A stretch of DNA of 64,000 bases from Thermoanaerobaculia bacterium (lineage in GTDB: Bacteria > Acidobacteriota > Thermoanaerobaculia > Multivoradales > J023), in assembly GCA_030431255.1 (NCBI GenBank), contig JAUIJL010000004.1, positions 434,001 through 498,000 of the forward strand, written 5' to 3'. Shown here piece after piece: positions 9,072-16,799 of the stretch. Made by a program: the position numbers and the translations under genes. A model generated the notes under the pieces. It made no database searches, had not been told where the DNA came from, and saw nothing but the letters and a program-made list of their open reading frames with translations. The stretch's first letter is position 1. Each line of letters starts with the position of its first letter.

Positions 9072-9887
9072 ATGGGGTCCCAGGTGGCATCCGCTCCACT
9101 TCTCCGAAAAGCTCCTCCGCTGCGCATCACGATTCTCGGCTGCGGCACCTCCACTGGAGTGCCGGTGGTGGGCTGCGACTGCGCGGTGTGTGGCTCCGAG
9201 GACCCGAAAAACGATCGCATGCGGTCCGGTTTGCGGATCGCATTCGGCGATCCGGAGCGGGTGATCCTCATCGACACCTCGGCGGATTTCCGTCGTCAAT
9301 GCTTGCGCTTCGACATCCGCAGGGTGGATGCGGTGCTCTTCACCCACGCCCACGCCGACCACATTTTCGGACTCGACGATCTCCGGCCGTTTAATTTTCG
9401 TCAAAAGGCGGATATCGACTGCTTCGGCTCCCATCAAACCTTGGCCTCTGTCAAAAAAACCTTCGCTTATATTTTCGACGGTCAGGCGCCGGAAGGAGGC
9501 GGCAAGCCCCGGCTTCGGCTTCGCCCGGTGGACGCGACCTTCGAAGTCGCCGGCCTGTCGATCGAGCCGATACCCGTGCTTCACGGTTCCCTAGAGGTTT
9601 TCGCCTATCGCGTCGGCACCTTTGCCTACGTCACCGACACCCACGAGATCCCCGAAGCGAGCATGGCAAAGCTTGACGGAGTCGAGACCCTGATCCTCGA
9701 CGCCTTGCGCTATCGTCCTCATCCGACCCATTTCTCCGTCCAGCAGGCCATCCAGGTGGCGTCACGCATCGGCGCCCGTCGGACGGTCTTGACCCATCTC
9801 AATCACGAAGTCGATTACAACGCCCCGGAGGTCGAGCTACCTGCGGGAGTGGAGCTTGCATACGATGGCCTCTCATTCGACATCTGA
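9072..9887 (+). CDS. PhnP/metallo-beta-lactamase-fold hydrolase
   Basis: 271 aa MBL-fold metal-dependent hydrolase. The N-terminal LRITILGCGTSTGVPVVGCD with CDCAVC is the Cys-rich zinc site seen in PhnP-like phosphodiesterases. HAHADH at 92-97 is the HxHxDH metal motif, followed by YVTDTHEIP and LTHLNHEVDY, which hold further ligands. PhnP itself cleaves cyclic ribosyl phosphates, but close relatives without a phn operon are of uncertain substrate; no phn genes are present here. The start at 9072 leaves about 16 residues before the first strand; a later start is possible. The 3' end overlaps aroA by 23 bases, so the two are translationally linked with the sigma-54 regulator. Confidence 0.88.
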   Translation: MGSQVASAPLLRKAPPLRITILGCGTSTGVPVVGCDCAVCGSEDPKNDRMRSGLRIAFGDPERVILIDTSADFRRQCLRFDIRRVDAVLFTHAHADHIFGLDDLRPFNFRQKADIDCFGSHQTLASVKKTFAYIFDGQAPEGGGKPRLRLRPVDATFEVAGLSIEPIPVLHGSLEVFAYRVGTFAYVTDTHEIPEASMAKLDGVETLILDALRYRPHPTHFSVQQAIQVASRIGARRTVLTHLNHEVDYNAPEVELPAGVELAYDGLSFDI

Positions 9888-11274
9888 TCCTGTGGCTTCG
9901 GAAAAACCCGTGGCTTCAACAGACACCGTGGCTTCGACAGACACCGTGGCCACGGAAGACACATACGGCCCGGTGCCCACGGGCCGCACGGCGAGCGGCT
10001 CGATTCGCCTTCCGGGCTCGAAAAGCATCACCCAGCGGTATTTCACCCTCTCCTTGCTCGGCCGTCGGGCCCTGACCATTCGTGGCCCTCTGCTTTCGGA
10101 GGACACGCGTTTCTTTCTCGCCGCCATGGAGACCCTGGGTTTCCGGGTACGGATTGAAGAGGGCTCGGCAGCGGGGGTCGCCGTGCATCTCGAGCCGCCG
10201 GAGGCGAGCCGGCGAGAAGCACCGAAAACGGGAGACATTTGGTGCGGGGCCGGCGGCACCATGTTTCGGTTCATGACCGCCGCCTTGTCGGCGGTCCCAG
10301 GAACCTGGACCTTAGACGGCATCCCGCGGTTGCGGGAGCGACCCATCGCACCGTTGATCTCGGCCTTGCGTCAATTGGGGGCGCGCATCGACTGCCTGGA
10401 CCACGAAGGTCACGCGCCCATGCGCATCCACGGCGGCAGCTTGAGGGGCGGTGCCTGCACCCTCGACGCGGGTGCTTCGAGCCAATATCTTTCCGCTCTG
10501 CTGATGGCCGGTCTGGTGACCCCGGAGTCGACCCGCGTCACCGTCAGCTCCCTGACCTCCGAGCCCTACGTGCACCTGACCCTCGATGCGATCCGCGAGC
10601 TCGGCGGCGAGGTGCGGCAGGACGGACCGGAGTATCGCATCCACCGTGCTCGACCCACCGGCGACACGGTCACTGTTGAAGCGGATTTCTCCGCGGTCGC
10701 CTACCCGGCCGCCGCGGCGGCTTTAACCGGCGGCCAAGTGCTGATTCGCGACGTGCGCGAGACGTCCCGCCAAGGGGATCGCGGCTTTGTCGACGTGCTG
10801 GCTCGGATGGGCGCCGAGGTGGCATGGACCGATGCCGGTCTGAGGATCCGCGGTGGCGAGCTGAACGCGATCGAGGCGGATTTGGAATCCATGCCCGATC
10901 AAGTGCCGACTCTGGCGGCCCTCGCCCCCTTCGCCCGGGGCACCACCCGGATCGTCAATGTGCCCAATCTTCGGCTCAAGGAAAGCGACCGCCTAGCGGC
11001 CATGACTCAGGAGCTACAACGGGTCGGGGCCGAGGTCGAGGAGCTGCGAGACGGCTTGGTGATCCCCGGGATCTGGGCCGACCGAAACCCACCGAGCAGG
11101 CCGGTCCCGCCGAACAGGCCGGTCACCGTAGATACCCACGGCGACCACCGGATTGCCATGGCCATGGCATTGGTGGGCCTACGACGACCGGGTATTTCTT
11201 TGGCTGAGCCCCAGGTGGTGGCCAAGTCGTATCCCGAATTCTGGCGCGACTTCGAGGAGCTGATTCAACCGTGA
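9865..11274 (+). CDS. aroA: 3-phosphoshikimate 1-carboxyvinyltransferase (EPSP synthase)
   Basis: 469 aa. Makes EPSP from shikimate-3-phosphate and PEP, the sixth step of the shikimate pathway. Signatures: RLPGSKSITQR (Lys53), GAGGTMFRFMTAAL, LRERPIAPLISALRQLGA, DAGASSQYLSALLMAGL, RLKESDRLAAM and DTHGDHRIAMAMALVGL. ATG 9865 follows GGAG-TGGAG; a TTG at 9856 is the only other in-frame choice. The first 33 residues are not conserved and contain four six-residue repeats (VASEKP, VASTDT, VASTDT, VATEDT) from 18-bp units. A second 18-bp duplication encodes PPSRPV-PPNRPV in a C-terminal loop near residue 409. The TGA overlaps the GTG start of the sigma-54 regulator. Confidence 0.96.
   Translation: MASHSTSDPVASEKPVASTDTVASTDTVATEDTYGPVPTGRTASGSIRLPGSKSITQRYFTLSLLGRRALTIRGPLLSEDTRFFLAAMETLGFRVRIEEGSAAGVAVHLEPPEASRREAPKTGDIWCGAGGTMFRFMTAALSAVPGTWTLDGIPRLRERPIAPLISALRQLGARIDCLDHEGHAPMRIHGGSLRGGACTLDAGASSQYLSALLMAGLVTPESTRVTVSSLTSEPYVHLTLDAIRELGGEVRQDGPEYRIHRARPTGDTVTVEADFSAVAYPAAAAALTGGQVLIRDVRETSRQGDRGFVDVLARMGAEVAWTDAGLRIRGGELNAIEADLESMPDQVPTLAALAPFARGTTRIVNVPNLRLKESDRLAAMTQELQRVGAEVEELRDGLVIPGIWADRNPPSRPVPPNRPVTVDTHGDHRIAMAMALVGLRRPGISLAEPQVVAKSYPEFWRDFEELIQP
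9892..9963 (+). repeat. four 18-bp tandem units in aroA 5' end
   Basis: Units begin at 9892, 9910, 9928 and 9946, each starting GTGGC(T/C). Units 2 and 3 differ by one base, units 1 and 4 are more diverged. They encode hexapeptides VASEKP/VASTDT/VASTDT/VATEDT ahead of the EPSP synthase core. Confidence 0.9.
11089..11124 (+). repeat. 18-bp tandem duplication inside aroA
   Basis: CCACCGAGCAGGCCGGTC (11089-11106) is followed directly by a copy with two substitutions (11107-11124), in frame, giving PPSRPV-PPNRPV just before the DTHGDHR active-site block. Confidence 0.85.
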
Positions 11275-14200
11275 ACGAGACCGCCGCACCCCGACGCCTC
11301 CTGCACGTCTGCCTGAGATCCCTCGGCGTTCAGGGGTCTCTCCCCAACGGGAACGGCAGCGACGAATCCCAGCATCGAGGCACTCTGCTCAGCCAAGCCC
11401 GACTCAATGACCAACAGCGGCTGGCGGTGGTCTTTCAGGGCGCGGCCCTCATGGCCCATTTGGAGCACGGCGGTTTCTACCTCACCACCGGTGAAGCCGC
11501 ATCCGCCTGGGAAGATGCGACCATCGACCCGGCCGGGCGGCTGCAAGTCGGTGATGTTCATCCGGGAAGCGCCGCGGATCTTCCGCAGACCTTCATGCGG
11601 CAGCTCCTATTGATCGCGTTTCAGAGCGAAAACACTGTGGCCGGGCGGGGAACGGCCCGGCGCATTGCCCGACGGCTTCTGGAGCTCTGGCATCATCGGC
11701 TGACTCCCATCTCGCCGGATCTGGCGGTCATGGAATTGCTCAGCAGCGCCGAATATTTGTGGTCCCCGAGCTTTGCGGAAGCGCGGAAAGCATTGGTCGG
11801 CGAGCATCTCCGGGGCGAGGATCGACATCCTTGGGTGGTCGGCCCCGGCAGAGCCCGGCGCCTTTTTCTGCGCCGGGCCGCCGCTGAGGACGAGATCACC
11901 CGAGCCGGCCTCGAGTCCTTGGCCGCCTCGGGCTTCGCTCGGGAGCTTTGGGACGGGTTCGAAGACGACCCGGACGCCGACCCGTGGCAGCTCTATGAGC
12001 AAGGGAGGTGGCAGCACGCCGCGGCGTTGTGGCGACGGGCGAGCCGTCGAACCAAGGCCGAGACCTTGGCCTTCGCCCGGTGCTTGCGCGCCACCGGCCG
12101 GTCTTCCGAGGCCCTGGCTCTCCTGCAACGACGGCGCGACGTGGAGGGTTTGCTGCTCAAAGCCACCTGCCAGCTCGACTTGGAAGAGCGACCGGCAGCG
12201 GATAAAACCGTGCATTTGCTGCTGGAGCAAGATCTGGAAGACCTGCAGCTGGTGGCTGTCGCCGAGATTCATATTCGCTTGGCAGCGGCTCGCTATCAAC
12301 ACCAAGTGCTGCGCAAATGGATCGCCAAGATGCTCAGCTTGACCTCCCAGCCGGCCCGCTCCGGAGGCCTGGTGGTGGCCGCAGGAGCCGCTTTCGACGT
12401 CGGCGATTTCCCCGCCATGGGGCGATATTTGGACCAAACCGAGGATCCGGAGACCCTGCCGCCGGATCTGGCCGTGCAGTGGCATCAGCTCGAAGGGCTT
12501 CGCCGTTGGCAGGCCGGGGACGGTCCGGGCTCCGTCGAGCACCTGACCCGAGCCTTGTCCATGCATCGGCGCAAGCTGCATCTGATCACCGCGGCAAGGC
12601 TTTGGAACGATCTGGCGCTGGCCCGCGAAAGCACCGGCGATCTCGCCGGCGCGGAGCACGCTTGTCGCCACTCCCTGCGCCTCTTCGCACGGTGCGAGGG
12701 TCGGGCTCAAAACACCCTCGGGCTCTACAATTTGGCGGAGCTGCGGGTCCGCCAAGGCCTGCTGCGCGGAGTCGCCGATATCCTCGAGCGGTCCACCGCG
12801 GACAACCGACTGACCGGCAACAAGCGAGGCCTAGCCCACGACCTCGAGCTGTGGGCGCGCTATGAGCTTGCCCAAGGGCGACCCACGGCCGCGCTGGCCC
12901 GCTGTGCAGAAGCGCGACAGTCGGGCGAGGTCTGCAACCAGGCCAATTTGGATGTGCTGGCAGCCCGAGCCCACGGCTGGCTGGGTGAAACGCAGCAAGC
13001 GGAGGCCTGCCTGAATCGTCACGATCCCGAGGCCCTGGACATTCTCGACCCCGAGGAGCGTCCGGCCGCTTGGGCCCTGGCCGGTCGATTCGACGACGCC
13101 TGCCGACTGACCGAGGGCACCCCCTGGCAAGAGCCTTGGGCTTCTCTCGCCGCTGGATTGCACCCACCTTCGGTGTGTTGGGCTCAGCTCGACACCCTCG
13201 ATCCTTTTCGTTCGGCACGGCTGATTTTCGATTTGGAAACCTTGATGCCGGGGGTGGTCCCCCCTGCCCGATTACGTCGAGCCCTAGAGCTGCTGCGCAA
13301 ACGCAGGCTCGCCGGTTTTGTGGAGGTATTGGAGCAGCGGGCCACTTCTCCGTGGATGGCGATCACCGAATATCTCGGCCGAGACACGAGCCTCGGCGCC
13401 ATCGCCGAGCTGCTGCAAAACGCCGGCTACGGGGAAGCTAGCTTGAGTCTCGAAGATGGCGATCAAACCCGCGTGTTGGTGGCCGGCAAGACCGAGGCCC
13501 GCAACCCCCGAGCCACCCGGTATCGAGTCATGCTCGAATCCGGAGCGCTGACCCTCGAAGCCGACGAAGGGCGTCCAGATCCGGTGCTCGAGGCGCTATT
13601 CTCCTTGGTCGCCCGTGATCTCGGCCGAGGATCCGAGACCTCGAACGGCACCAGCCTGGCGGAGATGCTCGAGGCCGCAACGGCTGTGGGACAAGTCGCC
13701 GATGTGAACGACCCGAATGCCCACTCCGGCCACGGCGCCAAACCCGATCACAGCGGCATCATCGGTGAGAGCCCCGCGCTGCGAGACGCCCTCCGAAAAA
13801 TCGACCGCTTGGCCCGCGGCGACCTGCCGATCTTGATTCTCGGCGAAAGCGGCACGGGAAAGGAGCTGGCGGCTCGGCGGGCCCACCGGAGCAGCCTACG
13901 AAATAGCGGCCCATTCCTACCTCTGAACTGTGCCGCCATTTCAGAATCCTTAATTCAATCGACTCTCTTCGGCCATGTGCGTGGAGCCTTCACCGGCGCC
14001 GACCAAAACCGGGCGGGCATTTTCGAAAGCGCCCGGGGAGGAACGGTATTCCTCGATGAAATCGGTGACCTTCCGCTGGCGGTTCAGGGCAACCTGTTGC
14101 GGGTGCTTCAGGAAGGGGAAATCCGTAGGGTCGGCGATACCTTGGCCCGAAAAGTGGATGTGCGGATTGTTGCCGCGACCCATCGGGACCTCGCCAAGAT

Positions 14201-14687
14201 GGTCGACGAAGGCAGCTTTCGACAGGATCTGTATTTCCGTCTTCGGGTGGCCAAAGTGGTGCTGCCGGCCTTGAGGGATCGGGATTCAGATTTAATATTG
14301 TTGGCCGAATTCTTTGCCCTTCGCGAACGGGGAACACGCATCAGCGCATCGGCGCGAAAGGCTCTCAGCATCTATACATGGCCCGGTAATATTCGCGAGC
14401 TGGAAAGTGTCGTCCGGGTAGCGGCTACCTACAGTGATTTTGAGGTGATTCGTACCGAGCATTTAGCCGATGCGGGCATCCCGATCGACGAATCCATCTC
14501 CGAGGAACCCGCTTCCCCGGCTCCGGGTCCCAGCAAGGATTATCATCAACTTGTGGAAGAGTACCGCAAGGAACTGGTATCTACAGCTTTACAGCGCCAT
14601 GGAAAGAATCAGTCCGCGGCGGCGAGAGACCTCGGTATGACCCGCCAAGCACTTTCTTACTTGGCCCGAAAACTAGGTTTACTGTGA
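11271..14687 (+). CDS. sigma-54-dependent activator with TPR-like repeats and Fis-type HTH
   Basis: 1138 aa, GTG start overlapping the aroA stop (GTGA). Architecture: an unrecognised N-terminal region (1-230); helical TPR-like repeats about 235-620 (e.g. [40 protein letters not shown]); a GAF-like alpha/beta segment about 690-790; a sigma-54 AAA+ domain from about 829 with Walker A GESGTGKE (858-865), GAFTGA (905-910, the sigma-54 contact loop) and Walker [13 protein letters not shown]; and a C-terminal Fis-type HTH ([20 protein letters not shown]). There is no phospho-receiver domain, so activity is probably controlled by protein contact through the repeats or by a ligand of the GAF-like part. 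The intact GAFTGA predicts true RpoN activation. No recognisable -24/-12 promoter was seen in the gap after it. Targets are unknown; the tandem-HTH gene next door is a neighbour but has a sigma-70-like promoter. Confidence 0.93.
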   Translation: MNETAAPRRLLHVCLRSLGVQGSLPNGNGSDESQHRGTLLSQARLNDQQRLAVVFQGAALMAHLEHGGFYLTTGEAASAWEDATIDPAGRLQVGDVHPGSAADLPQTFMRQLLLIAFQSENTVAGRGTARRIARRLLELWHHRLTPISPDLAVMELLSSAEYLWSPSFAEARKALVGEHLRGEDRHPWVVGPGRARRLFLRRAAAEDEITRAGLESLAASGFARELWDGFEDDPDADPWQLYEQGRWQHAAALWRRASRRTKAETLAFARCLRATGRSSEALALLQRRRDVEGLLLKATCQLDLEERPAADKTVHLLLEQDLEDLQLVAVAEIHIRLAAARYQHQVLRKWIAKMLSLTSQPARSGGLVVAAGAAFDVGDFPAMGRYLDQTEDPETLPPDLAVQWHQLEGLRRWQAGDGPGSVEHLTRALSMHRRKLHLITAARLWNDLALARESTGDLAGAEHACRHSLRLFARCEGRAQNTLGLYNLAELRVRQGLLRGVADILERSTADNRLTGNKRGLAHDLELWARYELAQGRPTAALARCAEARQSGEVCNQANLDVLAARAHGWLGETQQAEACLNRHDPEALDILDPEERPAAWALAGRFDDACRLTEGTPWQEPWASLAAGLHPPSVCWAQLDTLDPFRSARLIFDLETLMPGVVPPARLRRALELLRKRRLAGFVEVLEQRATSPWMAITEYLGRDTSLGAIAELLQNAGYGEASLSLEDGDQTRVLVAGKTEARNPRATRYRVMLESGALTLEADEGRPDPVLEALFSLVARDLGRGSETSNGTSLAEMLEAATAVGQVADVNDPNAHSGHGAKPDHSGIIGESPALRDALRKIDRLARGDLPILILGESGTGKELAARRAHRSSLRNSGPFLPLNCAAISESLIQSTLFGHVRGAFTGADQNRAGIFESARGGTVFLDEIGDLPLAVQGNLLRVLQEGEIRRVGDTLARKVDVRIVAATHRDLAKMVDEGSFRQDLYFRLRVAKVVLPALRDRDSDLILLAEFFALRERGTRISASARKALSIYTWPGNIRELESVVRVAATYSDFEVIRTEHLADAGIPIDESISEEPASPAPGPSKDYHQLVEEYRKELVSTALQRHGKNQSAAARDLGMTRQALSYLARKLGLL

Positions 14688-14713
14688 TGGTTTTCGCCCT
14701 ATTTACAAAAAGC

Positions 14714-14742
14714 TTGACATTGCCCAATTCCTATCTAAAAAT
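14714..14742 (+). promoter_or_regulatory. sigma-70-like promoter for the tandem-HTH gene
   Basis: TTGACA at 14714-14719 is a consensus -35; with 17 bases of spacer the -10 would be AAAAAT (4 of 6). The leader to the ATG at 14964 would be about 215 bases, unusually long, and includes GTTGGTT...AACCAAC, a 7-bp stem around a large loop (about 14815-14850). Confidence 0.5.
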
Positions 14743-14963
14743 GCTAGGGTTGATGTTTCACTTGAGGCTTTCGGAAGGAGCACTCTAGAACGTTCCAATC
14801 AAGCGCAAAAGTAGGTTGGTTGAACGTGCACCACACCGTCCAAACCAACGCGCAAACATCCGCTAAATGCCGATGAAAGCTCTCGAACCGAGCCTTATCC
14901 CTTGAATCGATCCCCTAGACCAGATCGGTGCCCAATTCAGATCTAATCCTTTAGGAGACTCTA

Positions 14964-15689
14964 ATGGCTGATGAAGAAAAACTGTATACCTTGACTGAAG
15001 TCGCCAAGCTTACCGACATCTCAATGCCGACCCTGCAACGCTATAAAAAGTTGTTTCAAGATCGAATCCCATCCCGTGGAGCAGGGCGAACCCAGCGATA
15101 TCCGGAAGAGGCTTTGGACATTTTCCGAGAGCTCAAAAAAGAAAATATGAAAAAGCGGGGACGGCCGCGCAAGAACGCGTCCGCGGATTCCCGCCCGAAA
15201 CCCGCCGTACGCCGTCGGCCTGTGCCCCAAACACCTTTGCCGGCCAGCCACGATAGCGATCAAGGGCTCCTGACTCTTAAACAAATCGAAGAGCTGACCA
15301 ATATTTCTTACCCCACCCTGCTGCGCTACGTAAAAACGAGCCTCAAACGCATTCCCCATCGCGGAACCGGTCGAAAGCGCCGCTTCCTACCCGAGGCGGT
15401 CAATGTGTTCAGGACCCTACGAGAGGAAAGCCGCCGCGGGCGGAAGGGACCGGCGAAGGTCACCAGCGCCGCGACCACCACGATTCGGCCGCGGCCGGTG
15501 CCCGCGGCATCCACGGCTTCCGCCCCAGCCCCAGCGTCCGGTGGAGCCGGCGGTGGCGCTGAGATGGCCGAGCTCCTCCAGGCCATGCGAGAGCTGCAGA
15601 AATCTCACGCGCAGCTTCAACGCGACGTGGCACGGCTCGAAAAAGAGCTGAGCAAACCGATGAAAGTCATCCTTAAACGGGGCGGTTGA
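14964..15689 (+). CDS. tandem MerR-like HTH protein with AT-hook-like linker and coiled coil
   Basis: 241 aa. Two clear copies of one MerR-type helix-turn-helix: LYTLTEVAKLTDISMPTLQR (about 7-60) and LLTLKQIEELTNISYPTLLR (about 96-150). Both continue with RIP-RG-GR--R--PEA---FR-L, so the whole unit is duplicated. After copy 1 comes KKRGRPRKN, an AT-hook-like minor-groove motif; after copy 2 a basic stretch, then an Ala/Pro linker, and finally a coiled coil (LLQAMRELQKSHAQLQRDVA, about 205-230) suited to dimerisation. There is no ligand domain as in classical MerR regulators. The protein is thus built to hold four HTHs per dimer and may act as a DNA-organising factor or regulator with extended sites; this is inference. 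ATG follows TTTAGGAGAC. A strong promoter-like sequence lies 215 bases upstream. The preceding gene is the sigma-54 activator. Confidence 0.85.
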   Translation: MADEEKLYTLTEVAKLTDISMPTLQRYKKLFQDRIPSRGAGRTQRYPEEALDIFRELKKENMKKRGRPRKNASADSRPKPAVRRRPVPQTPLPASHDSDQGLLTLKQIEELTNISYPTLLRYVKTSLKRIPHRGTGRKRRFLPEAVNVFRTLREESRRGRKGPAKVTSAATTTIRPRPVPAASTASAPAPASGGAGGGAEMAELLQAMRELQKSHAQLQRDVARLEKELSKPMKVILKRGG

Positions 15690-15696
15690 CTCGGAC

Positions 15697-15755
15697 AGGT
15701 CTGATGGAGACCAGGTCTGATGGAGACCAGGTCTGATGGAGACCAGGTCTGACGG
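15697..15755. repeat. tandem 16-bp mini-hairpin array (3.7 units)
   Basis: AGGTCTGATGGAGACC is repeated at 15697, 15713 and 15729, followed by a partial copy at 15745. Each unit contains GGTCT...AGACC, a 5-bp stem with a 5-base loop, so neighbouring arms can also pair in alternative ways. It fills the gap between two convergent genes (tandem-HTH and thiL) and may act as a two-way transcription stop. Confidence 0.9.
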
Positions 15756-15788
15756 CAAAGGGGTCTGATGGCGGGGCGCCGGGACCGG

Positions 15789-16799
15789 TTATCCGTCGAG
15801 ATGCGGTCCCCGGTCTCGGGCCAGATGATCCCAACCGCTGGGGGGCAGCTCTCTGAGCTGCCCCCTTTGCCTCAGCATCACTCGGTGCCCTCGGCAGATC
15901 TCTCCAATCGGTCGAGCTCCCAGCTCGGACGGAGCTTCCTCTCGGGCCGGCAGGGTGAAGCACAGCACATAGTCCTCTCCACCGCCGAGCGCTGAGTGCA
16001 ACCAGGGCTCGTCCACCAGCGGCTCGAGCTCGGACCAGCCTGCCGGCTCCGGCAACGCATCCGCTTCGATCACCGCACCGATACCGCTCGCCCGGCACAG
16101 GCGATGCACGTCTTTTGCCAGACCGTCGGAAATATCGATGGCTGCGCCCTGCCGCCGCGTTGTTGCCAATCGACGGCCCAGCTCCAGCTGTGGCTCCGGA
16201 CGTAGATGCCGCATGACGCATTGTGCGGCGGTCGCTGAAGCCTCGGGGCCGAGGCGACCGAGGGCGGTCAAATCTACTCGATTCTCCCGCAAACAGGCCC
16301 CGAGCCGGATCAAAGCGAGGCCCACCGCCGACTCTCCCACGGAGCCCCCGAGCCAAAGCCGATGACCCGGCCGGGCACCGCCTCGCTCCAGGAAACGCCC
16401 ATCGGGAAATGGCTTGCCGATGAGCGTGAGGGCAGCGGTCACGGTCGGCTGGGTGGAAAGATCCCCACCGGAAAGCTCGACACGGTAGGCCTCACAGCCT
16501 TCTAAAAAGCCTTCGAAGAAACGCTTGAAGTCAAAGCTCGACGGCGCGGAGAGCGCCAGAAACGCATAGGCGGGCTCAGCTCCCATGGCCGCCAAATCCG
16601 ACAAATTGACCGCCAACAGTCGACGGGCCACTTGCGCGGGATCCGTGCCGGAAAAGAAATGAACGTTTTCGATTTGGCAGTCGACCGTGGTGACCCAGGG
16701 ACCCCCGGCCGGCAAGATCGCGGCATCGTCACCGATGCGCTCGCCTCCTTGACCCCGAGCTCGCCGCTTCAGCCAACGGATCAGATCGTCTTCGTTCAC
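15789..16799 (-). CDS. thiL: thiamine-monophosphate kinase
   Basis: 336 aa; phosphorylates thiamine monophosphate to the pyrophosphate cofactor with ATP. Recognised by the AIR-synthase/ThiL fold: GERIGDDAAILPAG (metal-binding Asp pair), TTVDCQIENVHFF, VNLSDLAAMGAEPAYAFLAL, GGDLSTQPTVTAALTLIG and AIDISDGLAKDVHRLC. The length is normal (about 325). The start codon overlaps the stop of lon by 4 bases (ATGA-type junction), so it is translated from the lon message. No thiamine riboswitch or other thi genes are near. Confidence 0.95.
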   Translation of the reverse strand: MNEDDLIRWLKRRARGQGGERIGDDAAILPAGGPWVTTVDCQIENVHFFSGTDPAQVARRLLAVNLSDLAAMGAEPAYAFLALSAPSSFDFKRFFEGFLEGCEAYRVELSGGDLSTQPTVTAALTLIGKPFPDGRFLERGGARPGHRLWLGGSVGESAVGLALIRLGACLRENRVDLTALGRLGPEASATAAQCVMRHLRPEPQLELGRRLATTRRQGAAIDISDGLAKDVHRLCRASGIGAVIEADALPEPAGWSELEPLVDEPWLHSALGGGEDYVLCFTLPAREEAPSELGARPIGEICRGHRVMLRQRGQLRELPPSGWDHLARDRGPHLDG

